NCBI GenBank assembly: GCA_049472395.1
Contig: JBLIRR010000013.1
Span: 62,001-126,000, forward strand
Origin: JBLIRR01 sp049472395
GTDB lineage: Bacteria > SZUA-182 > DTGQ01 > JBLIRR01
Reading direction: 5' to 3'
Length of the DNA: 64,000 nt
Made by a program: the position numbers and the translations under genes. Positions 16,635 through 25,746 of this stretch are shown here, in pieces. Positions within the stretch are counted from its first letter, which is position 1; every line of letters begins with the position of its first letter. The notes under the pieces were generated by a model that was not told the DNA's origin, made no database searches, and worked only from the letters and a program-made list of their open reading frames with translations.

Positions 16635-17589
16635 ACATTTCACATATATAAATAGATGTATTCTCATCATCGATTTCAATATCAACTGGTACATCAAATC
16701 TAATTTTTTCACCTGTCCGATTGCCCAGAACAGCACGGAAGGAACCATCAGGATTAAATACTTGAATTACTCCTATGTTCTTAAAACTTTCAGTTACATA
16801 CACTCTGTTTTGAGCATCAAGATCAATACCCTGAGGGCGAAAATATTGTCCCCTTTCTATTCCCCATTCACCTATTACGCGAAGGACTTTGAGCCCTTGC
16901 GGATCAAAGACCTGAACCCTTGTATTGACCACATCTACCACGTATATATTGCCGTCTGAATCACAATCGATCCCGAAAGGATATCGAAATTGGCCCTCAA
17001 GATATCCAACCTCTCCGACCTCTCTTTTAAATTTACCATCCACTGTATAGATGAGAAGCCGATGATTATCATTATCAGCAATAATCAAATATCCCAGTTG
17101 TTCATTTATAGCAATGCATGTAGGATCTGAAGGAATACCATATTTATCTTTTATTAAAGGTATATTCGATAGAAAAACGCCATTTATATCAAAGACTTCA
17201 ATTCTGTGATTACCACTATCTGCAACATAAATGCGGTTCTTACTGTCAATAGCAAAACCAAGCGGCGAGTTTAATTCACCAGGATCAGATCCGCTTTTGC
17301 CAAATGTAAAAAGGGGCGTTCCCTTTTTATCAAACACTGCTATTCGATCATTTACTCCATCAAGCACATAGATCCGGTCTCTGGTTATTTCAACATCACT
17401 CGGTTGGTTGAATTTGGAATTTTCAAAACCTGTAATATCAAAACGATGAGTAAGCCGCAGTATCCGTACATTCGTACGTTCTGCGAGCGCTACACCATCA
17501 CTGCCCAAATCAACTCCGGAAGATATAACCAATAAAAAAAATAATAGTGTAATGAGTGCTATCGTGGTAAATTTAAATCTAACGAGCAT
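16588..17589 (-). CDS. Secreted NHL-repeat beta-propeller protein
   Basis: After a signal peptide (MLVRFKFTTIALITLLFF... ending near ALA) there are six NHL-type repeats, seen as recurrent P-x-x-(V/I)-x-(V/I/D), RIYVLDGVNDRIAVFD, RIYVADSGNHRIEVFD, IADNDNHRLLIY, IYVVDVVNTRVQVFD and VYVTESFKNIGVIQVF. This should be a single six-bladed propeller used as a binding scaffold in the periplasm or outside. The ATG at 17589 is chosen since it opens the signal peptide; a TTG at 17625 would add 12 residues. It overlaps the triheme gene by 11 bp. NHL proteins often sit beside multiheme cytochromes, where they may organise the complex (inference). Confidence 0.85.
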   Translation of the reverse strand: MLVRFKFTTIALITLLFFLLVISSGVDLGSDGVALAERTNVRILRLTHRFDITGFENSKFNQPSDVEITRDRIYVLDGVNDRIAVFDKKGTPLFTFGKSGSDPGELNSPLGFAIDSKNRIYVADSGNHRIEVFDINGVFLSNIPLIKDKYGIPSDPTCIAINEQLGYLIIADNDNHRLLIYTVDGKFKREVGEVGYLEGQFRYPFGIDCDSDGNIYVVDVVNTRVQVFDPQGLKVLRVIGEWGIERGQYFRPQGIDLDAQNRVYVTESFKNIGVIQVFNPDGSFRAVLGNRTGEKIRFDVPVDIEIDDENTSIYICEMYASKISVYQLLDSQK

Positions 17590-18496
17590 TGAGTATAAGG
17601 GATCTCTGCTGTTTCTCCTTGACAATCTCCTCAGGGCGAAACATAGTGGGCAATTTCAAGGATTTATATTTCTCTATCATACCCGCCACTTCAGTCCCTA
17701 CCAATTCATCACAAATATGCTGGGGATATCCAAGGCGTCGAAAATCCAGATAGGGTTTTTCCTTTTGATGACAATCAGCACATACAACAGGAGTTTTGCT
17801 CAACTGTCGATGAACCTGGGACTTGGCCTTTGTCTGTTGATCGAAATTATACTGAGATATTGCCTGAATATACTCACGGGCATATTCCCTTGTAATCGGT
17901 TGATCGAGCCGTATAAGTTCATTCTTCTTCGCTATACAGGGAACTATCTTCGCATTGTAATTCCCGTTATAGGTTCCTCCTGGCAAGTGCTCTTCAACCC
18001 TTTTTCTAATAGAAGGAATGGTTTCTTTTGTATTTTTCATATCAAACCAGGTGAAAATCAAATCATCCGCTCGCAGATGACACACTTCGCACGCACAGAA
18101 GTATGTGTGCATATTATATAATGACCTTGTTTCCTTTTTCTTTGAATGGGGCAAACTCCCGTGACAAACCATGCATATATTAGGCATGCTGTTATCAACA
18201 TCTATAGTATCATCGAGATTATGGAAATGTTCAAGCTTTAGTTTTGTCTCCTCCAGCCTCACCATGGCAAAGGATTCTTCTTTCATAAGATCAGGAAGTT
18301 TTAATGGCTCTATTTCTTTTTTGTTTTCCTCTTTTTCCTGTTCTATGGTATCTTCAAGAGTCAGAGGAGGAAGTCCTTCCCTGCTGTATTTCTTTGGTAA
18401 ATACGTGACTTTGAGCAGCATAAAAAGAAGGGCCGCAAGAGTGAATAAGGATAAAACACTTAAAAACCTAACAATAGGTCCTCTTCCACCTGTCAT
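17579..18496 (-). CDS. Membrane-anchored triheme c-type cytochrome
   Basis: A 305-residue protein with one N-terminal membrane helix (residues about 10-28) and a periplasmic part carrying three CXXCH motifs: CMVCH, CEVCH (inside CACEVCH) and CADCH. The stretch between the helix and the first heme is charged and probably helical. Extra Cys residues occur near the hemes (YFCAC, VPCIAKK, HICDEL). I do not recognise a named family. The position between the b-type cytochrome (one base upstream) and the NHL/28-heme genes suggests it carries electrons from the membrane complex to the large cytochrome (inference). Confidence 0.82.
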   Translation of the reverse strand: MTGGRGPIVRFLSVLSLFTLAALLFMLLKVTYLPKKYSREGLPPLTLEDTIEQEKEENKKEIEPLKLPDLMKEESFAMVRLEETKLKLEHFHNLDDTIDVDNSMPNICMVCHGSLPHSKKKETRSLYNMHTYFCACEVCHLRADDLIFTWFDMKNTKETIPSIRKRVEEHLPGGTYNGNYNAKIVPCIAKKNELIRLDQPITREYAREYIQAISQYNFDQQTKAKSQVHRQLSKTPVVCADCHQKEKPYLDFRRLGYPQHICDELVGTEVAGMIEKYKSLKLPTMFRPEEIVKEKQQRSLILNAR

Positions 18497-18497
18497 A

Positions 18498-19502
18498 TTA
18501 TCTTCCCCCTTTCTTCGGAATATTCATCGTATCATCACTATCATCATCCATTCTTCCCTCTTCGTTCATATCATCACTGTCATCTATCTCATCTAAATGC
18601 TTACTTTGGCTTGTCTTTTTCCCTCTTTTTCTAGGAGGAGGCGTTTCCTCAATGCTCTGTGTATATGTTGACGTGGTATCGTGCGTAATTTCCTTTTTCG
18701 CCCGATATCCCAGTTGCCTTCTTCGTTCTTTCATTATTCTGTCATAATAAATCGGGTGCTCCTCCTCAAGATGGTGAAGTGACATTTTTCCATCAATCCA
18801 TGAGGTGTCCTGAGGGAACTTGCCAGGTTTCCAGTGCACGGCATAGAAATGCCAGATGGTAATGGCACAGCTTGCGAGCGTTGCCTCCATAAGATGGAAG
18901 GTGGCGGCTACTTCAACGGCAAACTTGGGAAATAATGCCTCAAAAGTCATAATAAATCCGGTGATAAAAATAACACACGTGCCGATACAGCCAAATAAAT
19001 ATTCAAGTTTTTCCTTATAATCATAGCGATCAAAAAGAGGTGGCTCATACCGCATTCCGAGATAATATTGCACATTCTCAACCATCTGTGCAAAATCATG
19101 AGGTCTTAAAAGAATATCATTTAATACTCCCCTGCCCTGCTTTGTTAAGAACATATACCATACATGAGTAATGCTTCCGATAAAAAGACCAATGGCAAAA
19201 ACAAAATGTAAAATTCTTCGCCATCGGTACACCATTTCAGCATAACGCCCAAACATTACCTTGATCCACGGGGCCGGGATAAAAGCCATCATTCCGGTGA
19301 GAACGAGGCAGAGAAATGTGACCCAGACTAGGTTATGTTGCCATACCTCTGATTGGTTAAGCCGCGCAACCCAGCCTTCTTGTTCATTCATCTCCGGAAT
19401 AAATATTTCATCACTAATGCTAAAATTCTCCCATAATTCAAGAAATTGTTGTATTCGTCCTTTCTCTAACGTATCGTTTATCATTTTAATGCCCATGACC
19501 AT
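18498..19502 (-). CDS. Membrane b-type cytochrome, FdnI/cytochrome b561-like
   Basis: Four membrane helices are visible (about residues 57-78, 93-118, 167-190 and 198-220). Histidines placed for two b-hemes are WQHN, RILHFVF, ITHVWYM, FHLMEA and WHFYAVHWKPG. This is the pattern of formate-dehydrogenase gamma and other quinol-linked diheme b subunits, and of the b part of Geobacter Cbc complexes. The C-terminal 90 residues are highly charged, with an acidic Asp/Glu/Ser run. The subunit probably exchanges electrons between menaquinol and the c-hemes encoded on both sides. Its start overlaps the upstream cytochrome gene by 17 bp and it ends one base before the triheme gene. Confidence 0.85.
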   Translation of the reverse strand: MVMGIKMINDTLEKGRIQQFLELWENFSISDEIFIPEMNEQEGWVARLNQSEVWQHNLVWVTFLCLVLTGMMAFIPAPWIKVMFGRYAEMVYRWRRILHFVFAIGLFIGSITHVWYMFLTKQGRGVLNDILLRPHDFAQMVENVQYYLGMRYEPPLFDRYDYKEKLEYLFGCIGTCVIFITGFIMTFEALFPKFAVEVAATFHLMEATLASCAITIWHFYAVHWKPGKFPQDTSWIDGKMSLHHLEEEHPIYYDRIMKERRRQLGYRAKKEITHDTTSTYTQSIEETPPPRKRGKKTSQSKHLDEIDDSDDMNEEGRMDDDSDDTMNIPKKGGR

Positions 19503-20661
19503 GACCCCCTTTCTTTCCTGTACGCATTATGGTGGCTAGATCCAATAATTGATGAAGTAACATTGTGCCAGGAACGAGAAAAATTAAAAACTTATAAAAA
19601 AGTTTTATGCCCCAGATAATTTGTTTCTTAAGCTTTTCCATCTTTTCATATTTAATTTTCGCCGCAAAATCCTCTTTTTCCTCTTCTGATAACTTTTCCT
19701 CATCCTCTTCAAATTTATCTCTCAACAGAGATACCTTTATACCCGTTGTGTGCATATTACCCTTAACAAATGTCCGTGTGGCACCTTCGTGACACCCTTC
19801 CTGACCACATACCTTCGGACGATTCGCTATAAAAAGGGCGTCGTCTGTGTCTTCTGTCTTTTTAATCGTATGAGGTGAGTATCCAACCTGTTTCGGGCCA
19901 TGACAATCAGTACATGATGCCGCATTTCTGCTTCCATATTTTACATTGCGCCAATGAAAATTGTTTTTAAAATCCAGCGTTGATTCAAGACCATAACTCT
20001 TCATTAAGAGTTCATTGCCATGACAATCATTACAAAGCTCAACAATCTGCATATCATTCCAGCGTGCTTCGGTCCGCGATACAAAATGGTCCAGGAAGCG
20101 TTGAGCCCATTCACTTTTTTGATGGCATGCGATACACCGTGCTAACACATTGATCTCTGCCTCGCCATGCCCGCTGAATATTCCACGCAGGGGTTGATAA
20201 ATGGGATTTTGATGACAGTATTTACATTTGATCTGTCCGTCTGCATAGCGGAAAGCTTTTGATTTTCCATGCACACTGTTCTCAAGATCATTTACAATTG
20301 GTTTATGAGAGAAATCCTTTTCAGTCGAAGGTTCTTTAACATGGCATTTTATGCCACAATCTACCCTTTTGTTAGGCTTATGAGGCACTTCTTTAATCGT
20401 CGTATGACAATGGGTACATGCTACATTTCCATGCACTGTTTTTCGGTAAATAGCCTCATTCACATAAAATACCCTCTTGTTTCCCGTCTCCGGTTCAAAA
20501 CAACCGAGGCCTGAATAACGGTGACATAACTGACAGTTCTCATTATCGGCTGTATGTCCTGGGGGAGAGGCAAGAAATATACATAAAAATATTGTCAACA
20601 GAAAAATACCATAAATCCTCCCCTTCTGCTTAAGATCAGGCCATCTGCTTCGACTTATCAT
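19486..20661 (-). CDS. Membrane-bound multiheme c-type cytochrome, first gene of the operon
   Basis: The 391-residue protein has a signal peptide (residues about 15-38), six standard heme motifs (CQLCH, CTHCH, CKYCH, CIACH, CNDCH, CTDCH) and two spaced variants: CGIKCH (CX3CH) and CGQEGCH (CX4CH). It therefore has 6-8 hemes. A charged helix (about 310-345) and one C-terminal membrane helix (about 350-375) follow, then a GGHGHGH tail. The tail is encoded across the start of the b-type cytochrome gene. A strong GGAGGGG Shine-Dalgarno precedes the ATG. With the next gene it would make a quinol:cytochrome c oxidoreductase of the Cbc type (inference). Confidence 0.87.
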   Translation of the reverse strand: MISRSRWPDLKQKGRIYGIFLLTIFLCIFLASPPGHTADNENCQLCHRYSGLGCFEPETGNKRVFYVNEAIYRKTVHGNVACTHCHTTIKEVPHKPNKRVDCGIKCHVKEPSTEKDFSHKPIVNDLENSVHGKSKAFRYADGQIKCKYCHQNPIYQPLRGIFSGHGEAEINVLARCIACHQKSEWAQRFLDHFVSRTEARWNDMQIVELCNDCHGNELLMKSYGLESTLDFKNNFHWRNVKYGSRNAASCTDCHGPKQVGYSPHTIKKTEDTDDALFIANRPKVCGQEGCHEGATRTFVKGNMHTTGIKVSLLRDKFEEDEEKLSEEEKEDFAAKIKYEKMEKLKKQIIWGIKLFYKFLIFLVPGTMLLHQLLDLATIMRTGKKGGHGHGH

Positions 20662-21109
20662 ACAATCCCCTCCTCTTAAATGGTTTATTGAAATTAAGAT
20701 TTTATAATTTTTTCAATAAGTGCTGAGGTCAATAGAAAAATATTGTGGTATTACTTTATTATAAACAGTTAAAAATTGCAAGTGTCTAAACAGTATAATT
20801 GGGCATTCTTCATTCTAAACACTATACCTCAAGAATGAGTATAAGTATGGGGGTACACGGGGAAGTGCCCCATTTTTGTTCTTAAGGGGTGCTCATGTAC
20901 CATGAAAAATAGCCTCTGCACAAAAATAAAGATTCGTTCTGCACCATAATAAGGCGCCCTCATATCTTTTATAAAGGATGAATAATTTATAATTTATTGA
21001 TATATAGTATGATACAGCAATATTAAACCAGAATTTACTATCAGGCATTTTATTTGCATAAGGGGAAAACTGAGTGAAGCTTCTCTCACAATTATCATTT
21101 GAGGATACG
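20662..21109. other. Intergenic region between the cytochrome operon and the FlgO-like operon
   Basis: About 450 bp between divergent operons, so it should contain both promoters. The sequence is AT-rich. A G/C-rich patch at about 20847-20900 has two similar, oppositely placed strings (GGTACACGGGGAAGTGCCCC and GGGGTGCTCATGTACC), a possible regulatory site or weak hairpin. No gene is supported. Confidence 0.4.
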
Positions 21110-21712
21110 ATGAATATAGTAAAAAAATATATCTGGATCGCACTCTTCATCATTACGGTTTTACCTGGGTGTGCATCTATTTCTCTTCAGGGAAAGGGAA
21201 AAACGTCAGATAATTTTAGATATTTTGACAGTATGATCGAGCAGATCACTGAAGAATTTTCCATTGTATCCTCAAATAATTTTTCTCCTGATAAAAGATT
21301 GTTAATCACTACATTTGTAGATTTAAATAATTTAAAAAAATCTTCAGCCTTTGGACGTCTTCTCGCAGAGAGATTGATTACATCCCTAAGCAATTTGGGC
21401 TTTAAGGTTCTCGAGATTAGAGGTGGCCCAAATCTTTTCATAATCGAAAACGAAGGGGAAATGGTTTTAACAAGAAAAAATGAACAAATACCTCCGGAAA
21501 TTAATGCAAATGCTATTATTTATGGCACCTATTTAGTCTCAGAAAAAGAAATTTTAGTCACCGCCAGACTTGCCCTTGCCTATAATTTTCAAGTCATAAA
21601 AAGTTGGAGCGGAAGCATTCCGAGAAGCCTTTGTATGGATAATCTCCTAGGGGATCGATTATTTGATGTTGATGTGTATGAGCGAATACCAATGAGAGAG
21701 GCATATAAATGA
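21110..21712 (+). CDS. FlgO-domain outer-membrane lipoprotein 1
   Basis: The ATG at 21110, with GAGG five bases upstream, gives a lipoprotein signal peptide with lipobox VLPGC. The mature part has the FlgO-domain pattern: LLITTFVDLNNLKKSSAFGRLLAE, then LITSLSNLGFKVLEIR and a late ANAIIYGTYLVSEKEILVTARL. FlgO, first described in Vibrio, is an outer-membrane lipoprotein linked to flagellar function; the domain shares the TolB-N/CsgG-like fold. The gene overlaps the next lipoprotein gene by 4 bp (ATGA). Here it heads a cluster of surface proteins rather than flagellar genes, so the role may differ from the Vibrio protein. Confidence 0.8.
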   Translation: MNIVKKYIWIALFIITVLPGCASISLQGKGKTSDNFRYFDSMIEQITEEFSIVSSNNFSPDKRLLITTFVDLNNLKKSSAFGRLLAERLITSLSNLGFKVLEIRGGPNLFIIENEGEMVLTRKNEQIPPEINANAIIYGTYLVSEKEILVTARLALAYNFQVIKSWSGSIPRSLCMDNLLGDRLFDVDVYERIPMREAYK

Positions 21713-22404
21713 GTGCTTCTTTGAGGAAATGCATAGTTATTTCGATTCTTTTCCTGAGCGGGTGCGGTAATTTATTACATCTTGGCAGAACAAGCAAACA
21801 ATACTCGGATATACCGGTATTTTCTGCGAAACCTGTGCATAATTATCCGAATCTTTCCGCTGGGCGCTATAAGATCACTTTTATCGCTGAACAACTGACG
21901 AAGGTTTTCAAATTAGAGGACCTACGAGATACATCCGTGATTGTTCTGCCTATTCATGAGATAGGTAAACCCAAAAACATAATCAGCTCTTTTGGGACTT
22001 ATTTTTCAGAACAGCTTAAAACAGAATTATACCTCAATGATTTCACCGTCCTCTATCCCGGGCAAGAACTTGAAGAGCAACTTTCCACTTACCTTACAGG
22101 GAACCTCGACTATTTCATGTCATCACAGGATGATCCCGTAATGAACAAATTAGTTGATTCAGGTGTCATGGCCATCATTTGTGGCTCATATCAGGTAAGC
22201 ACTAAAAAAATTTATATTAATGTTCAGATGATTCTTTTAGAGAATTCAAAACTGATATCTATTGGAACCTGTGAATTGAAGAAGAATAAGGAAATCATGA
22301 GATTAATTACTAAGAAAAGAATGATTACCCGGGCAGAAGCCTTTAAGAGTCAGAATGAGGAAGATCACGAGGTATTAAGTTTTACTGTAAAGGGCAAGGA
22401 ATAA
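21709..22404 (+). CDS. FlgO-like lipoprotein 2
   Basis: A short signal peptide ends in the lipobox FLSGC. The mature part resembles the preceding protein: TSVIVLPIHEIG, then SSFGTYFSEQLKTELYLNDF, followed by VMAIICGSYQVSTKKIYINVQM. It is therefore a second TolB-N/FlgO-type domain, more divergent than the first. The C-terminus is charged. The ATGA overlap with the first lipoprotein gene and the 7-bp gap to the cohesin protein indicate one operon. The pair may form a hetero-complex in the outer membrane (inference). Confidence 0.72.
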   Translation: MSASLRKCIVISILFLSGCGNLLHLGRTSKQYSDIPVFSAKPVHNYPNLSAGRYKITFIAEQLTKVFKLEDLRDTSVIVLPIHEIGKPKNIISSFGTYFSEQLKTELYLNDFTVLYPGQELEEQLSTYLTGNLDYFMSSQDDPVMNKLVDSGVMAIICGSYQVSTKKIYINVQMILLENSKLISIGTCELKKNKEIMRLITKKRMITRAEAFKSQNEEDHEVLSFTVKGKE

Positions 22405-22411
22405 TGTATAG

Positions 22412-25400
22412 ATGCCATTAAAGAAGAACCTTTTCATTTATGGGGTATTTTTATTTTTATTTACCTATGTGATTAACGCTCACGCATCAGTTTCAATTCT
22501 TATGAAAATGATGCCCATAGGGACTGAGGCACGTGAGTACGTAATACCTGGTGAAAAATTCACCCTCTCTTTCGAACTCCTTGATGTCGGGGCTCTGGAA
22601 GAGATTGGAGGGATTGCTGTTGACCTTGTCTTTGATAATGAGCTCTGTGCTATTACGCCTAATCTCGATGTGATCATATCCCCAGATATTGATGACAAGA
22701 AAACACTGTATAAAAATCTCATTGAAGAGAATAAATTAAGGGTTCTGCTCATCGGTTTTAATGATAAAATAATTCCACGGGGTTCTCATCTCTTTACCGC
22801 TGCCTTTAAGGTAATCAAGCGACCGGCCGTTGTGCCCGGGACTATAATTTACAATCACGCCTCTTCATCGACCGTATCTGCAGTAGGGCTTACGACGACA
22901 GGGAATAATATTTATATACCAATCTTTGAGACTCCCCCTCTCTTATCACACATAACAGGAAAAGTAACAAATTCTCAGACAGGGCAAGGCATCCCCGGTG
23001 TACTCGTCGGGTTAATCAACGAAAACCGGCCTGATATATTTTATCAGACACTGACTGATAGCTTTGGAAATTATACAATCTCAAATCTTATAGAGGGTAC
23101 GTATACACTTTTGGCTTTGAAAGATGGTTACAGTGCCTCTATGGATAAAGGCCTTTCCTTTGTTCATGGAAATACACTCACTAAAAATATTTCCATTAGT
23201 GCAGGTACGATTGATTTTGGCTTTATTTATCCCGCACGGTCAGTAGAAGAACCCTTTGTCACCTCTCTTCCCTTTATACGCGTATATGGAATTGCTGATA
23301 CCACTATTTTTTCAATCGCTGTCAAAGGAAAATATTTAGACAATTACACCCCTGGAGATTATATCTGGAATAACGAAATCTATCTATCTCCCGGAGAAAA
23401 CCTGATTTCTGCGACTGCATATGATAAAAATGGGAAATCCCTTGATAATGCACGTATTATGGTTAATCGAACATCAGAGGATAATTTTAAAATCAACATC
23501 CCAACCGAGAATGAGGCCTATGAAAGCTCTCAGTCTCCCATATCAATCGGGGGTATCACGACCATATATACGGCAATAATATATTTAATATTAAACGGAA
23601 AAGAAACTACAGTATCAGATTATACAGCCGGAGACACAGTATGGAAGACGAATGTTACCTTGCAAGAAGGAGCAAACTTTCTGGATTTTATTGCACGACG
23701 CGCTGATGAATCTTTGGTGGGTAAAGATTCCATAGCCATTAATTACAATCCCTCAACGCCTACGGTGGATCACATAATTATTACGCGACCCACAACGGGT
23801 GATTATTATAAAACCGGCCAGTCTAGCATAAATATTGGTGGTCAGACCCCAGCCGATACTCATTCAATTACCATGAACGATACTCCATTGTCCGGATACA
23901 TCCCTGGCTCCACTATATGGACTGCGCAGTCGGTCACTTTATTGGAAGGAGCAGGTAATCTATTCACTTTCAAAGCATTTGACGCCAATGGAGAAAGTCT
24001 CGGGATAGCGTATATCACCATCGAATATGATCCTGATTATACTGGAGAGGAAACCTTTAAGATCACACTCCCTTCAGAGGATGCCTCCTATACTCATACT
24101 GCAGAAAGTCCACTCATTACAATAGGCGGGACTTCCCGAGCCAGCACTTATGAAATAAGGCTTAATGGGATACCCATATCCGGATACCAGCCGGGAGAGA
24201 CAAGCTGGTCTGCCTCATATTCTTTGGAATCAGGAACAAATCAGATAACTGCTGTTGCCTATAATGCAGAATATCAGGAAATTGGATCTGATACCATCGC
24301 GATTACCTTTATCCTTAGCTTCGGCAGCATGAAAATTACACAGCCGGATGAAGGCAGTTTTCAGACCACGAAAAGAAAGGTTCATATAGGAGGGCAAACT
24401 GATATACGCACACATGAAATTATGATGAATGAATCACTGATTCCTGAGTATGAAGCAGGCAGTTCGAGCTGGTCCTATGAGGCGACCATTTATATCGGGG
24501 AAAACAGCTTCGTTTTCACTGCCTATGATAGTAATAAAAATATTATCGGAAGAGATGAAATTACTATTACCAATCCCGGTGTTCTAAAAATAACCGGACC
24601 CACTGAAAATGATAATTATACAACTGAAAAAAAAAATCTTCGATTATATGGCGAGGTGTCTGTGGCAGAGCCTATCACCACTACTATAAAAATAAATGGC
24701 AAAAGCCTTCTGGATTATAATGAGGCGTCTCCATACTGGTCATATGAGACAGAGCTTTCATACAGTGAAAATGATTTTTATGTGCTTGCTTATGATGACG
24801 ATTCGGACACTCTCCCAATTGGATTGGATTTTGTAAAGGTTGTGTATCGGGAGATTATCGATCCACCCTGTTTTCAAATCATACATCCTTCTGATGATCC
24901 TGCCATAGTAAAGGAGAATAACCTCATTATAGAGGGCGATACACCCTCTGCGACACGCATGATTTACCAGCTTAAGGATGAAAAAAGAATAGGTATTTCA
25001 TATACCACGGGAGACATTTATTGGAGCGATTCAGTTGATCTTCAAATAGGGCAGAATGTCGCGCGCTATGAAGCTGTTGATCCTTATGAGGATGTGATAG
25101 GACGAGTGAATCTCTTAATTATTTGCACAGGCGTCATGAGGATTACCGAACCTGTTTCCAACACTATTTACTATCAAACTGATGATGAGGAGATCGACAT
25201 TACACTCCAAGTCGATACACCTGGCGTAACTTTATTGATAAATAATGCACCTCTTGCCGGGTATAGCGGACAATCAATCATTCACTATTCAGCAAATCTT
25301 GAAGAAGAACAGAATAATTTTGAATTTATCCTTCTTGACAGCTTTGGAGAGAAGACCGGCTATTCACTATTAATAGTAACTAAGAGCACCTATAATAACA

Positions 25401-25450
25401 AATCAGCAATAGGGTCTTGCTTTATAGAAAGTATTTCCTTTTCATTATAA
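22412..25450 (+). CDS. Secreted cohesin-like protein with eight Ig-like repeats
   Basis: Signal peptide (residues 1-25, ending INAHA). Residues about 26-170 are cohesin-like (PGEKFTLSFELLDV, GIAVDLVFDNELC, LFTAAFKVI). Residues about 175-255 are a carboxypeptidase-regulatory/CNA-B-like domain (GKVTNSQTGQGIPGVLVGL, DSFGNYTISNLIEGTYTLLA). Then come eight Ig-like units of about 85 residues, each with a recognisable Y-x-x-G-x-x-x-W pattern (for example SGYIPGSTIW, SGYQPGETSW, YTTGDIYW). The last unit is worn. The C-terminus reads GSCFIES close to the end. It has no enzymatic domain. It is probably a long surface stalk with a dockerin-binding head; the dockerin-bearing protein is encoded 1 kb downstream. 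Confidence 0.8.
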   Translation: MPLKKNLFIYGVFLFLFTYVINAHASVSILMKMMPIGTEAREYVIPGEKFTLSFELLDVGALEEIGGIAVDLVFDNELCAITPNLDVIISPDIDDKKTLYKNLIEENKLRVLLIGFNDKIIPRGSHLFTAAFKVIKRPAVVPGTIIYNHASSSTVSAVGLTTTGNNIYIPIFETPPLLSHITGKVTNSQTGQGIPGVLVGLINENRPDIFYQTLTDSFGNYTISNLIEGTYTLLALKDGYSASMDKGLSFVHGNTLTKNISISAGTIDFGFIYPARSVEEPFVTSLPFIRVYGIADTTIFSIAVKGKYLDNYTPGDYIWNNEIYLSPGENLISATAYDKNGKSLDNARIMVNRTSEDNFKINIPTENEAYESSQSPISIGGITTIYTAIIYLILNGKETTVSDYTAGDTVWKTNVTLQEGANFLDFIARRADESLVGKDSIAINYNPSTPTVDHIIITRPTTGDYYKTGQSSINIGGQTPADTHSITMNDTPLSGYIPGSTIWTAQSVTLLEGAGNLFTFKAFDANGESLGIAYITIEYDPDYTGEETFKITLPSEDASYTHTAESPLITIGGTSRASTYEIRLNGIPISGYQPGETSWSASYSLESGTNQITAVAYNAEYQEIGSDTIAITFILSFGSMKITQPDEGSFQTTKRKVHIGGQTDIRTHEIMMNESLIPEYEAGSSSWSYEATIYIGENSFVFTAYDSNKNIIGRDEITITNPGVLKITGPTENDNYTTEKKNLRLYGEVSVAEPITTTIKINGKSLLDYNEASPYWSYETELSYSENDFYVLAYDDDSDTLPIGLDFVKVVYREIIDPPCFQIIHPSDDPAIVKENNLIIEGDTPSATRMIYQLKDEKRIGISYTTGDIYWSDSVDLQIGQNVARYEAVDPYEDVIGRVNLLIICTGVMRITEPVSNTIYYQTDDEEIDITLQVDTPGVTLLINNAPLAGYSGQSIIHYSANLEEEQNNFEFILLDSFGEKTGYSLLIVTKSTYNNKSAIGSCFIESISFSL

Positions 25451-25746
25451 GACCTTGGGTACTTTGAGCACTCCCTTGTGTAAGTGTCCCTCTATTCCTT
25501 TATTTCCTCAAAAAAAATTTTTTATTTCAAAGTTTTCGAATAATTACTCCGATGTAAAAAAAGAGACAGATAAAAAAAAGAGACAGATAAAAAGCGTATA
25601 AATTAGAAGGAGTTAACTATTTTTGATTTCGTATGAGAAAGGAGGAAAATGGAGAAGAAAAACGTTGAGGGAAGCAGAGAAAAATTCAATATAACGAAAC
25701 AAGAAATGAGATTTCAATTTAACAATTTTATCTTAAGGAGCAAACC
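25451..25746. other. Intergenic region before the small cohesin gene, with a tandem repeat
   Basis: Almost 300 bp with no gene. At 25556-25588 an A-tract followed by GAGACAGAT occurs twice in tandem. Purine-rich GGAGG-like strings follow (near 25606 and 25639), but no frame uses them. The stretch before 25746 supplies the AAGGAGC Shine-Dalgarno of the next gene. No hairpin terminator separates it from the upstream gene. Confidence 0.45.

Noticed and set aside
20840..20905. Possible hairpin or sigma-54 site in the GC-rich patch
   Set aside because: The two similar strings pair poorly, and no TGGCAC-N5-TTGC element is present.
20893..21153. Minus-strand open frame of 86 codons
   Set aside because: Lies in AT-rich intergenic sequence and runs over the start of the FlgO-like gene, with no Shine-Dalgarno or recognisable motif.
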